Below, in pieces: positions 25,381 to 33,731 of a stretch of DNA of 39,441 bases. The notes under the pieces are model-generated. The model was not told the origin of the DNA. It saw only the letters and a program-made list of their open reading frames with translations, and did no database searches. Source of the stretch: an uncultured Eubacteriales bacterium (GTDB taxonomy: Bacteria > Bacillota > Clostridia > Lachnospirales > Lachnospiraceae); assembly GCA_949294665.1 (NCBI GenBank), contig CASFID010000016.1, forward strand, positions 1 through 39,441, written 5' to 3'. The position numbers were made by a program, and so were the translations under genes. Position 1 is the first letter of the stretch; every line of letters starts with the position of its first letter.

Positions 25381-27119
25381 TTTTCTGCACCGTCCTTTGC
25401 TCCGATATGTGCTTCCCACATTTCTCTGTATAATAAGCTTTCATCCAGCAGCCCGTCATGGGTCCCGGACTGCGCTACACGTCCGTTCTGAATAAGAAAG
25501 ATCTGATCCGCATCTGTGATCGTGGACAGCCGATGGGCTATGACGATCACGGTTTTCCCTTTCACAAGATTCGCCACGGCTTTCTGTATGACTGCCTCAT
25601 TTTCCGGATCAATGTATGCTGTCGCCTCGTCAAGAATGACTACCGGCGCGTCTTTGAGCATGGCTCTCGCAATGGCGATGCGCTGGCGTTCACCTCCGGA
25701 GAGATGTGCTCCGCCTCCGCCTACGATAGTATCATAGCCGTTCTCAAGACTGCGGATAAATCTGTCGCAACCTGCGGCTTTTGCCACTGCCTCAACTTCA
25801 GCGTCGGAAGCATCCGTCCGGCCCATCCGTATATTTTCACGGACTGTTTCGTCAAACAGGTAGTTGTCCTGTGAGACAAACGCCACCTGTGAGTAGAGCT
25901 GGTTTAACGGGATATCTTTCAGATCATGTCCACCCAGCGATATCGTCCCTTTTTTTACATCCCAGAATCCTGCAATCAGTTTTGCAATGGTGGATTTCCC
26001 GCTCCCGCTCGGTCCGACGAATGCTGCCATGGTTCCTGCGGGAATGTCAAGGGTGACGTTGTGAAGGACTTCTTCCCTTTCATGGTATCCGAATGATACA
26101 TCTTTTACATGGATATCTGTATCAGAAAATGTGACAGGATTCATTCCATGTGTCTGTTCTTCCCCTTTCAGGATGAAATCCACGTTCTCCACGATCGTAC
26201 CGACTCTTGCAAGGGAATCTACAAAATCCATGGCTGCCAGAAGTGGGCCGACTATTCCCAGTGAAAGTACGATCACGGTAATGAATGTATCCATGGATAA
26301 AGAGCCGCCCCGATACAGAAGCCAGCCTGCAGGGAGTATCGTGATCAGAGTCGTAGGCAGTACGGATTTTGCCGAGGAGACGGAGATCTGGCAGCTCTTC
26401 ATCCAATTATAGAAATAGGATGCATTCGCCTTTACACTGTCTGCAAAGCGGGCATAGGATTTATCTCCCTGATTGAATGCTTTGATGACTTCGATGCCGC
26501 CGATATACTCTACGATAGCAGCATTCATCCGCTGCGTCGTCTTAACAGATCCTTCGTACTTTTTCCCGTAGCCCGCCATGGCAAAGCTCATCAGGATCAT
26601 ACCGAGAGGAAGGGAAACAAGAGAGAGCAGCGCCATCCTCCAGTCCAGCATAAAAAGATAGATAAAAATGCAGACCGGTCCAAGAATGTTGGACGTCATC
26701 TCAGGCAGAAGATGGGCGAGAGGACGCTCCATACTTTCCACCTGATCGACAATGATCTGTTTAAGCTGACCGCTGGACGTATCAATAATAGTACCAAGGG
26801 GCATTTGGGGAAGCTTTGCGAGGATCCTTGACCTGATGTCCTTAAGAATCGTAAAAGTGGCGTTATGTGACAGAGAAAGTGCTCTGGCATAGAGCGTATC
26901 CCGAAGAATATAGCCGGCCAGTCCGAGCAGGCACCACTGAATATAGAACATGATGTCAGTCGTGCCGCTGATGAGAGCGATGATGATCCTTGCAGCTGCG
27001 AAATAGGGAAGCATTCCGGCAAGGACACCGATGCAGGCCGAAAGAACTGCGCAGATCAGCCTGCCGTGCTCCTTTTCTCCCAGTTCCCAAAGCCGTAGCA
27101 TAGGACTTTGCTTTTTCAT
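25377..27119 (-). CDS. ABC half-transporter, first subunit
   Basis: A 580-residue ABC protein: membrane domain about 1-310, ATPase about 335-575, Walker A GPSGSGKS (369-376), signature LSGGERQR, Walker B VVILDEATAYID, H-loop IAHRL. Both ATP sites of the heterodimer therefore look canonical. AAAGGAGGAG precedes the ATG. The gene lies downstream of a TetR gene, behind its own extended -10 element and a GTTAG-N6-CTAAC palindrome shared with eno and ahpC. Shared control with a peroxiredoxin would suit a metal or siderophore transporter, but this is only inference. Confidence 0.9.
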   Translation of the reverse strand: MKKQSPMLRLWELGEKEHGRLICAVLSACIGVLAGMLPYFAAARIIIALISGTTDIMFYIQWCLLGLAGYILRDTLYARALSLSHNATFTILKDIRSRILAKLPQMPLGTIIDTSSGQLKQIIVDQVESMERPLAHLLPEMTSNILGPVCIFIYLFMLDWRMALLSLVSLPLGMILMSFAMAGYGKKYEGSVKTTQRMNAAIVEYIGGIEVIKAFNQGDKSYARFADSVKANASYFYNWMKSCQISVSSAKSVLPTTLITILPAGWLLYRGGSLSMDTFITVIVLSLGIVGPLLAAMDFVDSLARVGTIVENVDFILKGEEQTHGMNPVTFSDTDIHVKDVSFGYHEREEVLHNVTLDIPAGTMAAFVGPSGSGKSTIAKLIAGFWDVKKGTISLGGHDLKDIPLNQLYSQVAFVSQDNYLFDETVRENIRMGRTDASDAEVEAVAKAAGCDRFIRSLENGYDTIVGGGGAHLSGGERQRIAIARAMLKDAPVVILDEATAYIDPENEAVIQKAVANLVKGKTVIVIAHRLSTITDADQIFLIQNGRVAQSGTHDGLLDESLLYREMWEAHIGAKDGAEK

Positions 27120-27145
27120 TTAAATCTCCTCCTTTACTAATGATG

Positions 27146-27176
27146 GTTAGAATAAACTAACTAGATGCTTTATATC
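27146..27176 (-). promoter_or_regulatory. ABC operon promoter with GTTAG-N6-CTAAC palindrome
   Basis: On the minus strand TGATATAAA is an extended -10 element (TATAAA at 27169-27174). Seven bases later comes the core GTTAG-N6-CTAAC (27146-27161). On the sense strand the core differs from the ahpC copy at only 3 of 16 bases. Confidence 0.55.
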
Positions 27177-27211
27177 AAGGCCGCTCTGCCTATGCAGCAG
27201 ATTACGGCCTT
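27177..27211 (-). terminator. Hairpin between TetR and the ABC genes
   Basis: AAGGCCG (27177-27183) pairs perfectly with CGGCCTT (27205-27211), with an inner CTGC/GCAG stem. It follows the TetR stop by 13 bases but has no real T-run, so it is a weak terminator or a processing hairpin. Confidence 0.45.
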
Positions 27212-27223
27212 AATAACGACGTA

Positions 27224-27850
27224 TCAGTATTTATCAGGGAAAAAGATGGTGTCAAAACCGGCCATATGATATTTGACGAGCAGTCCGATATAATGCTCTG
27301 CGTCCGGCTTTGGCATATTATGGCGCACGACCTCAAACATCCCTGTAAAATACGCTGATGTAACGATATGGATAAACTCCTCTGTAACGGTTCCCGAGGT
27401 AACAGATTCACAGCCGATCACTTTCATATAACGGTACGTGGAGCTGACCTCACTTTCGATGAGAGCATCCATAAAATTTTGGAATCTTGTGCCATAGGAG
27501 GCGTCCAGAAGGAGACGAAATTCATCAAAGTGTTCGTAGATAAAATCAAGAAGTTCCTGCATACCTCTACAGGAATATTCCGGCATCAGTTCTTCCTTCC
27601 GGCTGTCATCTACCTGCTCAAAATTGTCCAGTACCGTGAAGAAGCGTTCTTTCATTTCCTCAACGACCGGATTGACAATAGCGTCGAAGAGCCCTTCTTT
27701 GTCATTGAAGCGGGTATAGATCGATCCTGTACTTGTTCCGGCTTCCTGTGCAATAACTCGAAGGGAAGCGTCCTTAAATCCTTTCTCCAAAAATTCTTTT
27801 TTAGCGCACTGAAATAACTTTTCGTATACGCCTTCAATTTGTTTTGCCAT
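27224..27850 (-). CDS. TetR-family regulator upstream of the ABC pair
   Basis: A 208-residue TetR protein. The DNA-binding domain is at about 5-52: VYEKLFQCAKKEFLEKGFKD and IAQEAGTSTGSIYTRFNDKEGLF. The C-terminal helical domain has many aromatic and acidic residues and no recognised family. The ATG at 27850 has GGAG immediately upstream; ATGs at 27868 and beyond would lie within the operator. It has a strong promoter with a 28-bp palindrome at the start point and so is probably self-repressed, and it may control the ABC genes. Ligand unknown. Confidence 0.87.
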   Translation of the reverse strand: MAKQIEGVYEKLFQCAKKEFLEKGFKDASLRVIAQEAGTSTGSIYTRFNDKEGLFDAIVNPVVEEMKERFFTVLDNFEQVDDSRKEELMPEYSCRGMQELLDFIYEHFDEFRLLLDASYGTRFQNFMDALIESEVSSTYRYMKVIGCESVTSGTVTEEFIHIVTSAYFTGMFEVVRHNMPKPDAEHYIGLLVKYHMAGFDTIFFPDKY

Positions 27851-27865
27851 AATTTTCTCCTGATT

Positions 27866-27922
27866 CATAACAATGTTTTGAAACACTGTTATGAATATAC
27901 ACCCGATTATTTGTTTTGTCAA
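27866..27922 (-). promoter_or_regulatory. TetR promoter and 28-bp operator
   Basis: On the minus strand TTGACA (27917-27922) and TATATT (27894-27899) are 17 bp apart. Directly after the -10 box, 27866-27893 is a palindrome with 12 of 13 arm pairs (CATAACAATGTTT against AAACACTGTTATG). This is a typical TetR-type self-repression layout. Confidence 0.75.
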
Positions 27923-28023
27923 CCCATGCAGCAGATAAACTGATGAAATCGGTAAAAATATGCCGATTTCGGAAAAGAATCCCTGATATGAGAAAAAACA
28001 TAGAACAAGACTGCCGGATGATA

Positions 28024-28084
28024 TATAATAAAAAAGTATGTGTCCGTGAAGGAACAGGAAAATATATCCAGTATATTAATATAC
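28024..28084 (+). promoter_or_regulatory. Possible -10 box and 14-bp palindrome before the YkgJ gene
   Basis: TATAAT at 28024-28029 has no good -35 box. GTATATTAATATAC (28071-28084) is a perfect palindrome between this box and the gene, and may be an operator. Confidence 0.35.
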
Positions 28085-28109
28085 GTGTGACAGACAGGAG
28101 ATAATTTGT

Positions 28110-28790
28110 ATGAAACGCAGCGTAGATATAAAAGAGATATCCGACGGCAGGCTGTATTCTTCCGGGGATATGGTGAGAGCGGACTGCCATGACTGCAAAG
28201 GATGTTCGGACTGCTGCAGGGGGATGGGGAGCTCGATCATTCTCGATCCGATGGACATCTGGCGGCTGCAGAGAGGAATAAAAAAAGATTTCCCGGCGTT
28301 GATGGAAGAAAATTACATCGAGCTCGGGGTTGTGGACGGCATGATCCTGCCAGACATGAAGATGGATGCTGCAAAAGATGCCTGTCCGTTTCTCGATGAC
28401 GCGGGTAGATGTTCGATCCACAGCTGCAGACCGGGACTTTGCCGTCTGTTCCCTCTTGGCAGATATTACGAGGAGAAAGGATTTAAATATTTTGTCCAGA
28501 TCCATGAATGTTCAAGAAAAGACCGCGGGAAAGTCAAGATCAAAAAATGGCTCGGCATCCCGAACCTGAAAGCTTATGAAAGTTATATCATGGAATGGCA
28601 CGACTTCCTAAATGAATGTGAGGCTGATCTGGAGTCATTGGATGATGATAATATGAGAATCCTGACACTATATGTACTCCGAAGATTTTATGAGACGTCT
28701 TATCAGGCTGTTGACGACATGACATTCTATGAAGAGTTTCGCTCAAGGATGACTGAGGTGAGGGAAAAACTGGGGATGGATCGTCGGTGA
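28110..28790 (+). CDS. YkgJ-family cysteine-cluster protein
   Basis: A 226-residue protein with the CxxCxxCC-type cluster near residues 26-36 (DCHDCKGCSDCCRG) and the second set CPFLDDAGRCSIHSCRPGLC near 92-111, followed by RLFPLG. This is the YkgJ family (zinc- or iron-cluster-binding; function not established). ACAGGAGA precedes the ATG. It ends where a GTGA start for the SulP frame would begin, so it is co-transcribed with the SulP permease. The C-terminal 100 residues are helical and specific to this subgroup. Confidence 0.85.
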   Translation: MKRSVDIKEISDGRLYSSGDMVRADCHDCKGCSDCCRGMGSSIILDPMDIWRLQRGIKKDFPALMEENYIELGVVDGMILPDMKMDAAKDACPFLDDAGRCSIHSCRPGLCRLFPLGRYYEEKGFKYFVQIHECSRKDRGKVKIKKWLGIPNLKAYESYIMEWHDFLNECEADLESLDDDNMRILTLYVLRRFYETSYQAVDDMTFYEEFRSRMTEVREKLGMDRR

Positions 28791-28849
28791 GAGAGCACAG
28801 GGATACAGAAGATAAAACCGATAGAAAGAAAGGACAGGAGAGAAAGACT

Positions 28850-30970
28850 ATGAAATTATTTCCCACATTGAGAAACTATAAACCAGAGTATCTTCCGAAG
28901 GACATTTTTTCGGGGATTATTATTGCGGCAGTATCCATTCCGATCGCTATGGGATATGCACAGATCGCAGGGCTGCCGGCTGTGTACGGACTGTACGGTT
29001 CGGTATTTCCGATCCTGTTTTTCGCCCTGTTTTCCACTTCAAGACAGTTTGTATTTGGCGTAGACGCAACCCCCGCGGCGATCGTGGGGGGCGCGATAGC
29101 GGCTCACGGGTTTGTGAGTGAATCCGAGCAGGCTATGCTCTATATCCCGATGGTGGCGCTTTTCACCGGCCTGTGGCTGATCCTGTTCTTCTTTCTGAGA
29201 GCGGACAAGATCGTGGATTTCATCTCTACGCCGGTCATGGGCGGCTTTATCAGCGGCATCGCCGTTACGATCATTCTCATGCAGGTACCAAAACTGCTGG
29301 GAAGTCCTGCCGGACGGGGAGAGTTCCTGGAGCTGGCAAAGCATATCTGGAATTCTCTGCCGTACATAAACTGGCTGTCGCTTGCAATGGGAGCAGGAGC
29401 TTTACTGGTCCTCATCCTTGCAAAGAAATATATCCCGAGATTTCCTATGGCAATCCTTATCATGGTACTTGGAGTCCTTGCAACGGTCTTTTTCCATGTA
29501 GATGAGAAAGGCGTGATCCTCTTATCGGCCGTGGAGCCGGGGATGCCGGAGATTTTCATACCGCAGTTCCACCGGGTGGATCTGACGCATGCCGCCGGCA
29601 GAGGTCTTATGGTGGCGGTCGTTGTTATGGCGGAGACGCTGCTGGCAGAGAACAGTTTTGCCGTAAAGAACGGATATAAGCTGAATATCCGCCAGGAGAT
29701 CCTTGCCTGTGCGGCGGGAAACCTGGCTGCAGCAGCAGTAGGATGCTGTCCGGCAAACGGAAGCATTTCCCGGACATCTATGAATGAGCAGTATGGCGGA
29801 AGGACGCAGGGCGTCTCTATCGTCGCAGCGCTTGTAATGGCAGTGATCCTCCTGACGGCAACCGGTTTTATCGGGTACCTGCCTGTCCCGGTGTTGACGG
29901 CGATCGTAATCTCCGCGCTCCTCAATGTGGTGGAGGCTCATCTGGCTGTACGTCTCTTTAAAGTGAGCAAATCAGAGTTCTATATCTTTATTGCGGCGGG
30001 AGTCGGCGTACTGTTCCTGGGCACGATCTACGGCGTCCTGATCGGTATTATCCTTTCCTTTGTCGCCATGATCCTCAAAGCGACGAACCCGCCGAGAGCG
30101 TTCCGGAGCATGGTGCCGGGAAAATCAGGATATTATGATCTGGACAAAAACCGTTTTGCTTATCCGATCCAGAACGTGATCATTTATCGCTTCAGCGAGG
30201 ATATGTTTTTTGCAAATATTAAAGTGCTGCAGAGCGATATTGAGAATGCAGTAAAGGATGATACAAAAGCAGTCATCATAGATGCAGAGGCAGTCAACAG
30301 CATCGACTTTACCGCGGCTGATGCGATCGAGATGCTCTCTGATGGTCTGGAAAAGCGTGGGATCCGCTTCTACATCACGGGACACACAGACGTGATCAAT
30401 GCACAGATGCGTCATCTCGGGATCGGACACCTGATCGATGACGGAAGAGTGCGGCGGACGATCCTTGCAGCCCTGAAAGACGCAGGAATTGAAGTGCCCT
30501 GCAGACTGGATATGCCAAAAGAGGACGCCGTCAGGCTGGAGAGACTCGGCGACCGCGCATACCCACAGGGGGAGGAGAATACACTGGAGGAATTTGTGTG
30601 GGCATTTGGAAAAGACTCTGAAAAAGAGATTGAGAAAAGGGCGCTTTACGTGATCAGTCTGATCCGAACGATGGACGATGTAGTGAAGCTCTCAGAAAAA
30701 GGTGTGGACAAGCTGGTGAGCTCCTGGGGATTTCTGGGAAATCTGGATGAAGATCTCCTGCTCCGGTCTATCGAAGAGCACATCGGCGACTTCCCGGAAG
30801 AGCTGGCCGGGGAGAAAGAGCAGATCGCCGGTCTGATCGACAACCGGAGAAAGAGACTCCGGGAAAAACTTCTGAAAGAGCACCCGGAAATGACGGAGTA
30901 TCTCGAAGAGAGCAGGGAGCACAGGATCACGGTTTCTCTTTCCATCCAAGAAGCAGCGCAGAGTTTATAA
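28850..30970 (+). CDS. SulP-family anion permease with STAS domain and an extra C-terminal domain
   Basis: A 706-residue protein. The membrane part (about 1-420, with VSIPIAMGYAQIAGLPAVYGLY near 25-45 in pieces) is typical of SulP/SLC26 transporters of sulfate, bicarbonate or other anions. A STAS domain follows at about 440-545 (VIIDAEAVNSIDFTAADAI). The last 160 residues are charged and helical, and I cannot assign them to a family. Start 28850 has GGAG at 28837-28840; a GTG at 28787 is possible. Follows YkgJ. The final 44 bases overlap the convergent P-type ATPase gene. Confidence 0.9.
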   Translation: MKLFPTLRNYKPEYLPKDIFSGIIIAAVSIPIAMGYAQIAGLPAVYGLYGSVFPILFFALFSTSRQFVFGVDATPAAIVGGAIAAHGFVSESEQAMLYIPMVALFTGLWLILFFFLRADKIVDFISTPVMGGFISGIAVTIILMQVPKLLGSPAGRGEFLELAKHIWNSLPYINWLSLAMGAGALLVLILAKKYIPRFPMAILIMVLGVLATVFFHVDEKGVILLSAVEPGMPEIFIPQFHRVDLTHAAGRGLMVAVVVMAETLLAENSFAVKNGYKLNIRQEILACAAGNLAAAAVGCCPANGSISRTSMNEQYGGRTQGVSIVAALVMAVILLTATGFIGYLPVPVLTAIVISALLNVVEAHLAVRLFKVSKSEFYIFIAAGVGVLFLGTIYGVLIGIILSFVAMILKATNPPRAFRSMVPGKSGYYDLDKNRFAYPIQNVIIYRFSEDMFFANIKVLQSDIENAVKDDTKAVIIDAEAVNSIDFTAADAIEMLSDGLEKRGIRFYITGHTDVINAQMRHLGIGHLIDDGRVRRTILAALKDAGIEVPCRLDMPKEDAVRLERLGDRAYPQGEENTLEEFVWAFGKDSEKEIEKRALYVISLIRTMDDVVKLSEKGVDKLVSSWGFLGNLDEDLLLRSIEEHIGDFPEELAGEKEQIAGLIDNRRKRLREKLLKEHPEMTEYLEESREHRITVSLSIQEAAQSL

Positions 30971-32837
30971 TGACGAGCACGGAACCTGCGTTATGTACCA
31001 GCGCCCCTATGACCGGATTTAAAATGCCTGTTATGGCAAGGATGATCGCCGCAAAGTTCAGCGTCATAGAAAATGTCAGATTCAGGCGGATCGTCGTCAT
31101 CATCCTTTTTGCAAGCCGGAGAAGATGGGGGAGTTCCCGGATATCGTCGTTTACCAGAGCGATATCCGCGGCGTCCACTGCGATGTCGCTTCCGATCTTG
31201 CCCATAGCGATACCTACGCATGCTTTTCTCAGTGCAGGCGCATCGTTGATGCCGTCTCCGATCATACAGACAGGCTGTTCCTCCTTTTCGTAGGAATCGA
31301 TCCAGTTCAATTTTTCCTCGGGAAGACAGTTTGCGTGCACCTCACTGATATGGAGCTGCCGGGCGATATGTCCGGCGGCATTTTTATGGTCTCCCGTCAG
31401 AAGGACAGGAGTCACGCCACAGGCTTTTACAGCGTCTATCGTATCCGCAGCATTCTCACGCAGCGTATCGGAAAGCGCGATGAAACCGGCAATCCCGTTG
31501 TTCACTGCGAGATAGATGACAGTGCAGCCTTTGGTAAGAAAGATCTCAGCCTTTCTGATCATTTCTTCCGTGAGAGCAATCCCGCTTTCGGCAAACAGTT
31601 CCGGATTTCCGGCAAGGATTCTGTGACCGTCCGTCAAAGCCTGCACGCCTCTTCCCGGCAGCATTTTAAAGTCTTTCGGGGCTGCGGGCACATGTTTCAT
31701 CTCTTCCTTATAAGAACGGACGATGGCTTTCCCAAGGGGGTGTTCGGAATTGAGCTCTGCACTGGCTGCATACATGTATACATCTTCCCATGACAGTTTA
31801 TCTGAGTCACTTACGACAGCAGTTACCTGTGGTGTGCCGTAGGTGAGAGTCCCCGTCTTATCAAATGTGATCTTCTTTACAGCGGCCAGCCGTTCCAGCG
31901 CATCTCCCTCGCGGACAAGAAACCCGTGCTTCGTGGCGTTCCCGATCGCTGCCATGATGGCGGTAGGAGTAGCCAGTACAAGGGCGCATGGGCAGAATAC
32001 GACGAGGATTGTCACGGCGCGTATGATCTCACCGGAGATCAGCCATGTAATCGCCGCTGCAGTCAGAGCGATCACTACGATCCAGGTCGCCCACCGGTCG
32101 GCGAGACTTACGATCCTGGCCTTGCCTGCGTCTGCCGACTGTACAAGACGGATCATCCGCTGGATCGAACTGTCTTCCCCGACTTTTGACGCCCTCATCT
32201 CAAAGACTCCGAACTGATTTACCGTGCCGCTGGATACTTCGTCTCCGGGACCTTTGTCCACGGGGAGAGATTCGCCTGTCATAACCGCCTGATCAACAGA
32301 CGTTTCGCCGGAAGTGATCACTCCGTCAACAGGGATCGCCTCCCCGGGCAGTACGCGCAGAAGATCTCCGATCCGGACATCCTCAGCAGGGATGATCTCT
32401 TCCGATGTCCCGGACGGTGTGCCGTGAGATGCGCCTGAGGGCACGAAGGAGATCCTGCGGGCGGTGCGCGGTGTCAGATGGACCAGCTTTTCGATCCCGG
32501 CCCGTGCCCTGGCTACGGTCAGATCCTCCAAAAGCGCGCCGAGCTGCATGATAAAAGCGACTTCACCGGCGGCGAAGTCCTCGCCGATAATGACGGAGGC
32601 CACAAGCGCGATGGAGACGAGGACGTCCGCCTTGATGTCGAATTCCGTGACAAGTCCGATGACCGCTTCAAGGATGATCGGCACACCGCACAGGATGATG
32701 GCGATCCACGCCATGTCAAAAGGAAGAGGAGAGTATCCCAGGATACTGAGCAGAAGCGCTGCAACGGACAGGATCAGAAAAATGATGTCCCGTTTTACTC
32801 CGCCCCATTCAAGGATTTCTTCGAGTTTCTTCATCAT
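30927..32837 (-). CDS. CPC-type heavy-metal P-type ATPase (P1B)
   Basis: A 636-residue membrane ATPase. Visible: TGES (187-190) of the actuator domain, the metal-site CPC (282-284), phosphorylation site DKTGTLT (from D326), SEHPLGKA and GDGINDAPA. It has no N-terminal HMA or His-rich metal domain. The last helix reads HNAGSVLVIINS, which differs from the copper-type M-S-S pattern and the zinc-type aspartate, so the metal is uncertain. A CsoR-type operator pair in its promoter and a csoR gene upstream favour copper. It would export metal ions at the cost of ATP. Confidence 0.9.
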   Translation of the reverse strand: MMKKLEEILEWGGVKRDIIFLILSVAALLLSILGYSPLPFDMAWIAIILCGVPIILEAVIGLVTEFDIKADVLVSIALVASVIIGEDFAAGEVAFIMQLGALLEDLTVARARAGIEKLVHLTPRTARRISFVPSGASHGTPSGTSEEIIPAEDVRIGDLLRVLPGEAIPVDGVITSGETSVDQAVMTGESLPVDKGPGDEVSSGTVNQFGVFEMRASKVGEDSSIQRMIRLVQSADAGKARIVSLADRWATWIVVIALTAAAITWLISGEIIRAVTILVVFCPCALVLATPTAIMAAIGNATKHGFLVREGDALERLAAVKKITFDKTGTLTYGTPQVTAVVSDSDKLSWEDVYMYAASAELNSEHPLGKAIVRSYKEEMKHVPAAPKDFKMLPGRGVQALTDGHRILAGNPELFAESGIALTEEMIRKAEIFLTKGCTVIYLAVNNGIAGFIALSDTLRENAADTIDAVKACGVTPVLLTGDHKNAAGHIARQLHISEVHANCLPEEKLNWIDSYEKEEQPVCMIGDGINDAPALRKACVGIAMGKIGSDIAVDAADIALVNDDIRELPHLLRLAKRMMTTIRLNLTFSMTLNFAAIILAITGILNPVIGALVHNAGSVLVIINSALLLGWKEKP

Positions 32838-32866
32838 AATAATTGTTCTCCTTGCAGATATATTAT

Positions 32867-32919
32867 ATACCTATGAGGGTATGGGTATATAATATACCTG
32901 TAGGGGTATAGGTTGTCAA
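32867..32919 (-). promoter_or_regulatory. P-type ATPase promoter with two CsoR-like operators
   Basis: On the minus strand TTGACA (32914-32919) and TATATT (32891-32896) are 17 bp apart. Two near-identical sites lie at 32894-32909 (ATACCTGTAGGGGTAT) and 32867-32882 (ATACCTATGAGGGTAT). They resemble the copZA operator of Bacillus CsoR (ATACCC...GGGGTAT). One fills the spacer and one follows the start point. Confidence 0.8.
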
Positions 32920-32930
32920 CAAGACAAAAG

Positions 32931-32973
32931 AAAAACACACAAAAGCTGAGAAAAATACTCGAATACTTTTGTG
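32931..32973 (-). terminator. Probable terminator of csoR
   Basis: On the minus strand CACAAAAG pairs perfectly with CTTTTGTG (arms 32966-32973 and 32938-32945) and a TTTTT tract follows. The loop is long (20 bases). The 120 bases between here and the csoR stop hold no recognised feature. Confidence 0.5.
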
Positions 32974-33095
32974 CGCCTTATATTTTCACTCACTCGCTAT
33001 TCGCAAAGCCGCACTGCCGTGTTTACTGCGGATGCACCGCTTCTTTACTCATGAGAAGACGCGCCCCCTGCTCAGAGCAGATGAGTGGGCTGAGG

Positions 33096-33371
33096 TTATT
33101 TCATATTTGCAAATCGTTCTACTGCTTTGGTAAAGCTTGCGATCGTCTGGTCTACGTCTCCGTGCTCGATGCCATCCCGGACGCAGTGGTTGATGTGTCC
33201 CTCAAGGACGATCTGTCCCACTTTGTGCAGGGCGGATTTTGCTGCATTTATCTGTGAAAGGATATCTTCACAGGGAATATCTTCATCGATCATCCGGTCG
33301 ATCGCCTGTACCTGTCCGACGATCTTTTTCAGACGGCGGTGCAGATTGTCGGAATCCATACACTGTTTCAT
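33096..33371 (-). CDS. csoR: CsoR-family metal-sensing repressor
   Basis: A 91-residue all-helical repressor of the CsoR/RcnR/FrmR family. Residues C34 (IPCEDILSQ), H59 and C63 (GHINHC) reproduce the Cys-His-Cys fingerprint and spacing of copper-sensing CsoR. Cu(I) binding would release DNA. The ATG at 33371 with AGGAGG upstream fits the family; the longer frame to 33428 does not. The operators at 32867-32909 in the ATPase promoter are its likely targets. Its own promoter shows no such site. Confidence 0.87.
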   Translation of the reverse strand: MKQCMDSDNLHRRLKKIVGQVQAIDRMIDEDIPCEDILSQINAAKSALHKVGQIVLEGHINHCVRDGIEHGDVDQTIASFTKAVERFANMK

Positions 33372-33399
33372 AGTCAGTCCTCCTTGATTGTTTGTTGTT

Positions 33400-33428
33400 A
33401 TTATCGGTGAAACATGGATTTTTGTCAA
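33400..33428 (-). promoter_or_regulatory. csoR promoter
   Basis: On the minus strand TTGACA (33423-33428) and GATAAT (33400-33405) with a 17-bp spacer, about 30 bases before the ATG. No CsoR-type site overlaps it. Confidence 0.7.
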
Positions 33429-33537
33429 CTTTAATGCCGGAAATATCCGTTCAGCCCACCGTTCTCCAGATTCTTATGCAAGCATAAATCTGTTAAACGG
33501 CGGACTGATGACTGAACTGAAAAATTTAAAACACATG

Positions 33538-33566
33538 TTGTCAAATTATTAACAATGTGATATGAT
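33538..33566 (+). promoter_or_regulatory. ldh promoter with Rex operator
   Basis: TTGTCA (33538-33543) and TATGAT (33561-33566) are 17 bp apart. The bases 33538-33555 match the Rex consensus TTGTTAA-N4-TTAACAA at 13 of 14 defined positions. Rex, the NADH/NAD+ sensor, would cover the -35 box and spacer and release when NADH is high. The rest of the 360-base csoR-ldh gap is a leader of about 160 bases with no clear structure. Confidence 0.85.
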
Positions 33567-33731
33567 AGAAAAAGCGAAATCTGATTAATGAAGTGAGGAG
33601 TCACGAACCGATGTAGAATGACAGACATATGAGAGGCAAACAGAGTTTTAAGCTACAATGACAACGGTGTATTGATCATGATTTCTTTTTTATTTCCAGA
33701 AAAATTATAAAAGAAAGGCAGAGGAGAAACT

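Noticed and set aside
25377-27119. Firm call of a siderophore importer for the ABC pair
   Set aside because: The heterodimer layout fits YbtPQ/IrtAB, but no siderophore gene is near and drug exporters look the same at this level.
27834-28505. A 223-codon minus-strand frame between TetR and YkgJ
   Set aside because: It runs through the TetR promoter and operator and the start of the YkgJ gene, and shows no family signal.
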